The position numbers and the translations under genes were made by a program. A DNA stretch of 11,143 nucleotides, taken from contig SKFX01000045.1 in NCBI GenBank assembly GCA_007117775.1, positions 1 through 11,143 on the forward strand, given 5' to 3'. This DNA comes from Ilumatobacteraceae bacterium. Its GTDB lineage: Bacteria; Actinomycetota; Acidimicrobiia; Acidimicrobiales; Ilumatobacteraceae. Below the pieces are notes generated by a model, which was not told where the DNA came from, made no database searches, and saw only the letters and a program-made list of their open reading frames with translations. Shown in pieces: positions 1-9,956 of the stretch. Every line of letters starts with the position of its first letter. Within the stretch, counting starts at the first letter, position 1.

Positions 1-464
1 ACCACGGTGTAGGTGCTCGGCTGGCATTCGCCGTCGGCTCCGACGCGAGGGTCGGTGGTGGTCGTCGTGGTCGCCTCGGCGGGGATCACAGCACCGGGGG
101 GAATCCGGATCACATCACCGGGGAAGATCGTGTGACGAACCCCGTCCGCCCAGTCGTTATAGGCGGCGAGATCGGCTGCTTCGACACCGAAGCGGCTCGC
201 AATGCCTCCGACCGAGTCATTGGACTGCACCGTGTACTCCTGTTCGGTCTCGGCGCGGCCCTCATCATCGGCCGTGACCCCGGTCTCGACGATCTCGATC
301 GTGGTGGTCGTCGTCGCCGGCTCACGCACGACATAGCTGGAGGGCTGGATCGGCGCCAGGGTGGTGCGGGCTCCGGTCTCCTGGCTCCCACAGCCGGCGA
401 CGAGCACCACAGCGAGCACTGCGATCCCGAGAACTGAGGTTACAGCGAGAGGTCGTGACTTCAT
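1..464 (-). CDS. LysM-domain lipoprotein, partial (C-terminus beyond left edge)
   Basis: The first 154 codons are visible, and the gene continues past position 1. The N-terminus (M-K-S-R, then a hydrophobic stretch) ends in the lipobox V-A-G-C with Cys25. This predicts export and lipid anchoring to the outer face of the membrane. Residues about 77-122 form a LysM domain (starting EYTVQSNDSV, ending PGDVIRIPP), a fold that binds peptidoglycan-type glycans. Threonine runs at about 51-55 and 132-137 look like flexible linkers. The last visible residues (around TYTV) may begin a second LysM repeat. An in-frame ATG two codons upstream (470) is the alternative start. Neither ATG has a clear Shine-Dalgarno; I chose 464 because it gives a standard basic signal-peptide start. 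The gene lies 65 bases after gltD on the same strand and may be read through from it. The specific role is unknown. Confidence 0.85.
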   Translation of the reverse strand, partial: MKSRPLAVTSVLGIAVLAVVLVAGCGSQETGARTTLAPIQPSSYVVREPATTTTTIEIVETGVTADDEGRAETEQEYTVQSNDSVGGIASRFGVEAADLAAYNDWADGVRHTIFPGDVIRIPPGAVIPAEATTTTTTDPRVGADGECQPSTYTV

Positions 465-478
465 GCCCATAGCGTAGG

Positions 479-494
479 CGGTGGATCGCCACCG
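479..494. other. short hairpin between gltD and the LysM gene
   Basis: A perfect 6-bp stem (CGGTGG / CCACCG) encloses a 4-base loop. It ends 8 bases before the upstream candidate ATG of the lipoprotein gene and lies after the gltD stop. No T-run follows on the minus strand, so it does not look like an intrinsic terminator. It could affect translation of the lipoprotein or stabilise an mRNA end, or it may be chance in GC-rich DNA. Confidence 0.25.
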
Positions 495-535
495 GAGGCA
501 TCACCCCGAGATCGGGGCATTGGGAGCTCAGATCA

Positions 536-1979
536 CTACATCAACGGTCGATCGGTCGGCGCGACCGGTGCCGGCAGACGGGTCTGGCCCATCAGATGGC
601 GATCGACCGCCGCCGCAGCGGCCCGCCCCTCGGCGATCGCCCACACGATCAGGCTCTGACCACGACCCATATCACCGGCCACGAACACCCCGGGCACGTT
701 CGTCTGGTAGTCATCGGCGCGAACGACATTGCCACGACCGTCGTAGTCGACACCGAGATGATCGAGCCACGACCCCTGTTCGGGGCCGACGAACCCGAGC
801 GCCAGCAGCACCAGATCGGCCGGCAGTTCATGCTCGGTTCCCTCGACCGGTTCGAATCGGCCGTCGACGGAGGTGACCTCGTGCAACCGAAGCGCACGCA
901 CACGGCCGTCCTCGGTCCCGAGGAACGATTCGGTGCTCACGCTGTAGAGCCGTTCACCACCCTCTTCATGCGCAGACGAGACCCGGTAGACGAAACTCCA
1001 CTGCGGCCACGGATTCGTCGGCGCACGCTCATCGGGTGGCCGGGGCATGATCTCGAGCTGCGTGACCGACGCCGCCCCCTGACGATGGGCGGTGCCCAGG
1101 CAGTCCGCCCCGGTATCGCCACCGCCGATGATGACCACATGCTTGCCCTCGGCGGTGATCGGCGGTGTGTCCAGATCACCCTCTTGGACCCGGTTGGCAT
1201 GGGGCAGATACTCCATTGCCTGATGGATGCCGGCGAGTTCACGACCCGGTACCGGCAGGTCGCGCCATGCCGTCGCACCGCATGCCAGGACGATCGCGTC
1301 ATATGACGCCACCAGCACGTCGATGTCGATATTGTCGCCGACGACCGCATTGGTGCGGAACTCGGTGCCCTCGGCGCGCATCTGCTGGAGACGACGATCG
1401 ATATGGCGCTTCTCCATCTTGAACTCGGGGATCCCGTACCGCAGCAGGCCACCGATCCGATCGGCGCGTTCGAGGACCACGACCTCGTGGCCGGCGCGGG
1501 TCAACTGCTGTGCGGCCGCCAGCCCGGCCGGGCCTGAGCCGATCACGGCGACACGTTTGCCGGTCGAGACGCTCGGGATCTGCGGGGTCACCCAGCCCTC
1601 ATCCCAGGCCCGATCGATGATCTCCACCTCGACCTGTTTGATCGAGACCGGATCAGCGTTGATCCCGAGCACGCATGCGGCCTCGCATGGGGCCGGGCAC
1701 AACCGGCCGGTGAACTCAGGGAAGTTGTTGGTGGCATGCAGCCGATCGATGGCCTCGCGCCAATGGTCCCGGTAGACGAGATCGTTCCAGTCCGGGATCA
1801 GATTGCCGAGTGGGCAGCCGTTGTTGCAGAACGGGATCCCGCAGTCCATACAACGGCCCGCCTGCTCGCGCAGTGCCTCGGGATCGAAGTCCTCATACAC
1901 CTCGCGCCAGTCGCGCAGGCGCACCGGGACCGGGCGCCGTTCGGGACTCCGTCGGTCCCATTTCAGGAATCCGGTCGGT

Positions 1980-1987
<8 letters not shown>
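536..1987 (-). CDS. gltD: Glutamate synthase (NADPH) small subunit
   Basis: This 483-residue protein has the usual length and layout of GltD. It passes electrons from NADPH through FAD and iron-sulfur clusters to GltB, in the cytoplasm. The N-terminal cluster-binding part has cysteines 47, 50, 54 and 58 (CMDCGIPFCNNGCP) and 97, 101 and 105 (CPAPCEAAC). The FAD-binding Rossmann motif is near 148-155 (VIGSGPAGLAAA), followed by GGLLRYGIPEFK at 179-190. The NADPH-binding motif IIGGGDTGADC is at 286-296. The C-terminal FAD motif GVFVAGDMGRGQS is at 433-445. The start is GTG at 1987, supported by GGAGG at 1994-1998 on the minus strand with 6 bases of spacing. The start overlaps the end of gltB by 8 bases, so translation of the two subunits is probably coupled. 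I see no anomaly in the protein. Confidence 0.97.
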
Positions 1988-6536
<4,549 letters not shown>

Positions 6537-6669
6537 CGTGGACTTCCGAACGGGCGACGGGGCTCAAGGAGTCCGGGACGACGCTGGCCCGAACGACCCA
6601 CATCATATGCAGCGATGCCCACAACGCCTCATGGACGTGCGAATGTGAACCGGCCGGCGCCACCGACGT
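6537..6669 (-). promoter_or_regulatory. gltBD upstream region with a possible -10 element
   Basis: This 133-base gap is the longest non-coding stretch in the window and the only room for a dedicated gltBD promoter. TATGAT on the minus strand at 6607-6602 resembles a -10 box. I find no convincing -35 element 16-18 bases before it. It would leave an untranslated leader of about 60 bases. I see no clear nitrogen-regulator site or riboswitch-like fold. Transcription could instead come partly from the crotonase gene upstream. Confidence 0.3.
6543..6547 (-). promoter_or_regulatory. Shine-Dalgarno sequence of gltB
   Basis: GGAAG on the minus strand lies 6 bases before the ATG at 6536. This spacing favours that ATG over the in-frame ATG three codons later. 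Confidence 0.55.
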
Positions 6670-7530
6670 TCAGTCGCTGAAGACCGCCGGACGCTTCTCG
6701 AAGCCGGCCATGACCGCCTCGATCTGGTTCGCGGTTCCGATCTGCGCGTGGATCATCGCCCGTTCGGCGGCGAACTGCTCGGCGGCTCCCGACGCACTGA
6801 TGCGGTTGAACAACGCTTTTGCGCCTCGGACCGCGCCGGGACTGCGCGCCGCGATCTCGCCGGCGAGTCCGAGTGCATCATCGAGGGGGGTATCGCTGAG
6901 TCGGGTGACGAGACCGAGTGAATGGGCCTCTCGCCCGTCGATGACGCGGGCGGTGAAGGTCAGCTCCTTGGCCACATCGGGACGCAGCAGACCCGACAGG
7001 ATGAAGGTGCCGGCCATATCTGGCACGAGGCCCCAGTGGATCTCGCGGACCGACCATTGACTGTCGGGATGAGCGATGCGGATATCGGCACCGAGCGCGA
7101 TCTGCAGACCACCGCCGAGCGCATGGCCCTGCACCGCTGCGATCACCGGCACCTCGAGTTCCTGCCAGACCCAGGCGACCTGTTGTCCGAGATGGGTGAT
7201 CCCGCCGGGCGTCATCGCTCCGGGGGAATCGCTGACACCACGACCGGCCTCAGCACCGTCGGAGGCCATCGCAGAGAACGTGGAGAAATCCAAGCCGGCG
7301 CAGAACGACGCCCCCTCGCCCGAGAGCACCACTGCGCGCACCGACGACTCGGACTTGAGTTGCTCACCGGCCGCCGCGATGGCAGCGAACATGGGGCCAT
7401 CGAGGGCATTGCGCTTCTCGGGACGATTGAGGCGGACATCGGCGACTCCGTCGACGATGTCGATCCGCACCCGGTCGGAATCCACCGACCGGTGATCGGG
7501 GGAGTCGGAATGAACGCTGGAATCGGCCAT
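6670..7530 (-). CDS. Crotonase / enoyl-CoA hydratase-isomerase family protein
   Basis: This 286-residue protein has the crotonase fold, which acts on acyl-CoA thioesters in the cytoplasm. The first oxyanion-hole segment is GASFCAGLD (73-81); the second is GHALGGG (135-141). The catalytic region reads VREIHWGLVPDMAGT (161-175), then AKELTFTAR (187-195). Glu163 and Glu189 occupy the two positions where classic enoyl-CoA hydratases carry catalytic glutamates. Asp171 and the ELTFTAR stretch are more like dienoyl-CoA isomerases of the ECH1 type, so hydration may not be its reaction. The exact substrate cannot be told. The first 20 or so residues are polar and not part of the fold. No good ribosome binding site precedes ATG 7530, so the start is less certain than the family. 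It is divergent from the nitroreductase gene and lies 133 bases upstream of gltB. Confidence 0.9.
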   Translation of the reverse strand: MADSSVHSDSPDHRSVDSDRVRIDIVDGVADVRLNRPEKRNALDGPMFAAIAAAGEQLKSESSVRAVVLSGEGASFCAGLDFSTFSAMASDGAEAGRGVSDSPGAMTPGGITHLGQQVAWVWQELEVPVIAAVQGHALGGGLQIALGADIRIAHPDSQWSVREIHWGLVPDMAGTFILSGLLRPDVAKELTFTARVIDGREAHSLGLVTRLSDTPLDDALGLAGEIAARSPGAVRGAKALFNRISASGAAEQFAAERAMIHAQIGTANQIEAVMAGFEKRPAVFSD

Positions 7531-7589
7531 GGGGGCAGTCTCGCATCCCCGGTGTCGTCGGGCACACCCGGAAGTGCCACACTCAGGAC
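7531..7589. promoter_or_regulatory. shared divergent intergenic region, crotonase / nitroreductase
   Basis: These 59 bases must hold the promoters of both outward-reading genes unless those promoters lie inside coding DNA. An imperfect symmetrical element, GGTGT (7551-7555) and ACACC (7564-7568) separated by 8 bases, could be an operator. I see no convincing -10/-35 pair on either strand. Confidence 0.35.
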
Positions 7590-8237
7590 ATGAGATTGAA
7601 CCTGAGCGCCGACGATGTCTTGACCACCACTCGGTCGGTCCGCAAACGACTCGACTTCGAACGACCGGTGGATCGGTCGGTGGTCACCGAATGCCTCGAT
7701 ATCGCGCTGCAGGCGCCGACGGGATCGAACCGCCAGGGCTGGCAGTGGGTTTTCGTCGACGACCAGGCCAAGAAGGACGCGCTGGCTGAGATCTATCGGG
7801 AGAACTTCGCGCTCTACGCCTCGGCGCCACAACCGGACTTCGGGTCTGATGACAACCGCACCGAGCGCATGCCGGCGGTGCGCGACTCGGCGACCTACCT
7901 CGCTGAGAACTTCCAGCGTGCCCCGATCCTGATGATCCCATGCATCGAGGGTCGCCTCGACAACCTGCCGGCCTTCGCCACCGCATCGATCTGGGGTTCG
8001 TTGCTCCCGGCGGTGTGGAGCTTCATGCTGGCATTGCGCGAACGCTCCCTGGGGTCGGCCTGGACCACGATCCATCTCATGAACGACGGTGAGCGACAGG
8101 CCGCGGACCTGCTCTCAATCCCCTATGACTCCTTCACCCAGGGCGGCCTGTTCCCCATCGCGTACACCATCGGCACCGACTTCAAGCCCGCGGCGCGCCT
8201 CGAAGCCTCATCGCTCATGCACTGGAACAGCTGGTGA
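7590..8237 (+). CDS. Nitroreductase-family FMN-dependent oxidoreductase
   Basis: This 215-residue protein has the length and motifs of the nitroreductase family: FMN-containing, usually dimeric, cytoplasmic enzymes that use NAD(P)H to reduce varied acceptors. The segment TTRSVRKR (13-20) carries the arginines that contact the FMN phosphate in the family. QAPTGSNRQGWQWV (41-54) is the second conserved flavin-contact block. The C-terminal part includes GSAWTT (155-160) and GGLFPIAYTIG (185-195), typical of the family. The physiological substrate is unknown. The ATG at 7590 has AGGA too close in front. The same AGGA is 7 bases from an in-frame TTG at codon 3, so the true start may be two codons later. 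Its stop overlaps the GTG of the next gene by 4 bases, which points to joint expression. Confidence 0.9.
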   Translation: MRLNLSADDVLTTTRSVRKRLDFERPVDRSVVTECLDIALQAPTGSNRQGWQWVFVDDQAKKDALAEIYRENFALYASAPQPDFGSDDNRTERMPAVRDSATYLAENFQRAPILMIPCIEGRLDNLPAFATASIWGSLLPAVWSFMLALRERSLGSAWTTIHLMNDGERQAADLLSIPYDSFTQGGLFPIAYTIGTDFKPAARLEASSLMHWNSW

Positions 8238-9052
8238 CATCGCTGTCGACACCGCCATCCGGTGTCGTCGGCGACCGCGCCGAACCCGACGATCGATATC
8301 GGCTGGAATGGGGTCCTCACGGCCTGCGCACTCTTGCCAGCACCTGTGAGGTGATCGTGTTGGTCGACGTGCTGTGGTTCTCGACCATCATCAGCCTCGT
8401 CGCCGAGGCCGGAGCGGTGTCCATCCTCGATCGACGCCACGAGCCCAGCGGTGAGGCCGCCGCTGCGAGCCCGAGCGAGTTGTTCGATATCGCGCTCGGC
8501 GCCGGCCGCGACCAACGCCTCGTGATCCCCGACCCCAACCATGCGGTGATGGCCCTCGCAGCCGCCGACTACGGCGCACGACATGTGGTGGCGGGCTGTC
8601 TGCGCAATGCCCGGGCGACCGCCGCGCTCATCGACCATCTCGCCGGACCCGATGCCGGGGTCGGCCTCGTCGTCATCGGCGAGCGCTGGCGCCACCGGAC
8701 CGGACCACTGCGCCCCGCCGTCGAGGACCTCCTCGGAGCCGGGGCGATCATCGCGGCATTCGACCCGTCCGCAGCCGTCGGAGGGACACGCTCATCGCCC
8801 GAGGCCGCAGCAGCGCGCGCCGCCTACCTCGATGCCCGCCCGCTGATGACCGATGCACTGCTGCGCAGCACCACCGCACGGATGCAGCGTCAGCTTCGAC
8901 AGACCGACTCGGGCGATGACACGAGCCACGACGGCCACGACCCAGCCGAGGACCTGATCATGCTCGCCTCGGCGGTGGATGTCACCGATACCGCAGCGTT
9001 GCTGATCGACGGCGCATTCCACCCCGTGGACACCACTGCCCTGCGACCCTGA
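8234..9052 (+). CDS. 2-phosphosulfolactate phosphatase (ComB) family protein
   Basis: This 272-residue protein matches the ComB family pattern. EVIVLVDVLWFSTII (39-53) matches the family's strand-plus-DxLRA(S/T)T block. IPDPNHAV (98-105) matches the asparagine loop, and VVAGCLRNARATA (118-130) the LxNxxAVA block. ERWRHRTGPLRPAVEDLLGAGAI (150-172, in part) matches the acidic EDxxxAGxI segment. ComB proper removes phosphate from 2-phosphosulfolactate in coenzyme M or sulfolactate formation. Here the DxLRA block reads DVLWF, so the usual arginine is missing and substrate may differ. No ComA or ComC partner is in view. The GTG start overlaps the nitroreductase stop by 4 bases, suggesting translational coupling. 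A polar, acidic low-complexity stretch at about 224-239 interrupts the C-terminal third. The family call is sound; the reaction is not established. Confidence 0.8.
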   Translation: MTSLSTPPSGVVGDRAEPDDRYRLEWGPHGLRTLASTCEVIVLVDVLWFSTIISLVAEAGAVSILDRRHEPSGEAAAASPSELFDIALGAGRDQRLVIPDPNHAVMALAAADYGARHVVAGCLRNARATAALIDHLAGPDAGVGLVVIGERWRHRTGPLRPAVEDLLGAGAIIAAFDPSAAVGGTRSSPEAAAARAAYLDARPLMTDALLRSTTARMQRQLRQTDSGDDTSHDGHDPAEDLIMLASAVDVTDTAALLIDGAFHPVDTTALRP

Positions 9053-9062
9053 GCGCGCTCAG
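9049..9062. terminator. palindrome between convergent genes, possible two-way terminator
   Basis: CTGAGCGCGCTCAG is a perfect 14-base palindrome that includes the stop codon of the ComB-like gene. It ends 8 bases before the last base of the gntR stop on the other strand. As RNA it could form a 5-bp stem with a CGCG loop in either direction. A second inverted pair, CGGGTC (9066-9071) and GACCCG (9087-9092), follows closely. No T-run is present, so function as an intrinsic terminator is uncertain. Its place between convergent genes is the main support. Confidence 0.35.
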
Positions 9063-9069
9063 CTGCGGG

Positions 9070-9918
9070 TCAACGGATCAGGCGCAGACCCGTCGGTGTC
9101 GATGATGCCGAGGCGAGTTCGACGACGAACTCGGTCCGATGGGCGGCGAAGATGTGCTCACTGAACAGCACTGCCGCACCATCGCGGTCGGTGGTGATCC
9201 GCCGGCATCGCAGCACCGGAGATCCGACCGGCACCCCGAGACGCTGCGCATCATCGGGTTCGGCTGAATCGGCCCCGATCGTCTGGGAGACGCCAGCGAG
9301 GTCGACATCGAGCACCTCGCTGAACGGGGCCCGCTCGACGTCCTCGCGCGAGAGCTGTGCCCCATAGGGGTGAGCGCACCACACCGTGACCACTGCGAAC
9401 GGCTGACCGTCAGCCAGATTGACACGCTTCACCCTCAGCACATCGGCCGATGAGCCGAAGACCTCGGCGACCTCGGCGGGCGGGTGGTGGAACCCGAATT
9501 CATCGATGCGATGTGCGGCGGTTCGACCACTCAACTCGAGTTGGGATTCGATCGTCCCGAGTCGGCCGAGGTGCTGACGGACCGGTTCGCCGAGCGCGAA
9601 CCACCCGAACCCCTGACGTGAGGCGATGACACCGGCCTCGCGCAGCACCTCGAGGGCTCGACGGACCGTGACGCGACTGGCAGCGAAGCGCGCCGATAGC
9701 TCCGATTCGCTCGGCAGCACGGTGCCGCCGGCCAGCGAGTCGATCTCGGTGCCCAACTCCTCAGCGATCTCCTGATAGCGGATCCGCCGCGCTGATCGAC
9801 CGTCACTGGCAGCCCGAGCGCGCATCCGACCGGCATCACCGCTGACCGCCGTGGCGCCGGCTTCATCCTCGAGCCGGTCGCTCGAATCGGCATCATCGGA
9901 TCGGGTGGTGCTGACCAC
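9070..9918 (-). CDS. GntR-family transcriptional regulator, HutC subfamily (UTRA domain)
   Basis: This 282-residue protein has a winged helix-turn-helix at about 46-109. Signature segments include IRYQEIAEEL (46-55), LPSESELSARF (68-78), SRVTVRRALEVLREAGVI (81-98) and the wing RQGFGWF (101-107). Residues about 115-270 match a UTRA ligand-binding domain, which marks the HutC branch of GntR regulators; these are usually repressors released by a small metabolite. The first 45 residues are an acidic then arginine-rich extension not typical of the family. Met32 (ATG at 9825) is a possible later start, but neither start has a good Shine-Dalgarno. The GTG at 9918 is 6 bases after a TAGTCT box and could be translated leaderless. 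It diverges from the aconitase gene 38 bases away, so aconitase and itself are the likely targets. The ligand is unknown. Confidence 0.9.
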   Translation of the reverse strand: MVSTTRSDDADSSDRLEDEAGATAVSGDAGRMRARAASDGRSARRIRYQEIAEELGTEIDSLAGGTVLPSESELSARFAASRVTVRRALEVLREAGVIASRQGFGWFALGEPVRQHLGRLGTIESQLELSGRTAAHRIDEFGFHHPPAEVAEVFGSSADVLRVKRVNLADGQPFAVVTVWCAHPYGAQLSREDVERAPFSEVLDVDLAGVSQTIGADSAEPDDAQRLGVPVGSPVLRCRRITTDRDGAAVLFSEHIFAAHRTEFVVELASASSTPTGLRLIR

Positions 9919-9920
9919 CC

Positions 9921-9949
9921 TTGGAGACTACCCCAACTTGTATTAGAGT
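9921..9949 (+). promoter_or_regulatory. candidate acn promoter, leaderless
   Basis: TTGGAG (9921-9926) and TAGAGT (9944-9949) are spaced 17 bases apart. TAGAGT fits the actinobacterial -10 pattern TANNNT. Seven bases separate it from the ATG at 9957, so transcription would begin at or beside the start codon. No Shine-Dalgarno precedes that ATG, which fits leaderless translation. The -35 match is only TTG plus position. Confidence 0.5.
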
Positions 9950-9955
9950 TGTCTA
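9925..9955 (-). promoter_or_regulatory. candidate gntR promoter
   Basis: On the minus strand TAGACA (9955-9950) matches the -35 consensus at 5 of 6 positions. TAGTCT (9930-9925) fits TANNNT. The spacing is 19 bases, slightly long. The -10 box ends 6 bases before the GTG start of the regulator. It overlaps the acn promoter on the opposite strand, so the two polymerases would compete. Confidence 0.4.
9934..9951. promoter_or_regulatory. inverted repeat, candidate GntR operator
   Basis: CAACT (9934-9938) and AGTTG (9947-9951) form a perfect 5-base inverted repeat with an 8-base spacer. It covers the acn -10 box and lies between the two gntR promoter boxes. TTGT also recurs 11 bases apart (9938-9941 and 9949-9952), and a smaller repeat TAGA-N4-TCTA occupies 9944-9955. 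Binding by the adjacent HutC-type regulator would block both promoters. This is inference from position and symmetry; I cannot match it to a known site. Confidence 0.45.
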
Positions 9956-9956
9956 C

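Noticed and set aside
629..636. The octamer GCGATCGC, the cyanobacterial HIP1 sequence, here and again near 3270
   Set aside because: I noticed only two copies in 11 kb of GC-rich, GATC-rich DNA, which is little above chance. It does not show a HIP1-type repeat system.
596..1306. A 236-codon plus-strand frame inside gltD
   Set aside because: It is antisense to conserved GltD motifs and has shadow-like composition.
6640..6662. GC-rich palindromes (CCGGCCGG and GGCGCC) just after the crotonase stop as a terminator
   Set aside because: The two palindromes do not combine into one long stem and no T-run follows, so I do not call a terminator.
7212..8075. A 287-codon minus-strand frame spanning the crotonase-nitroreductase gap
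   Set aside because: It overlaps two well-supported genes in shadow frames and shows no domain.
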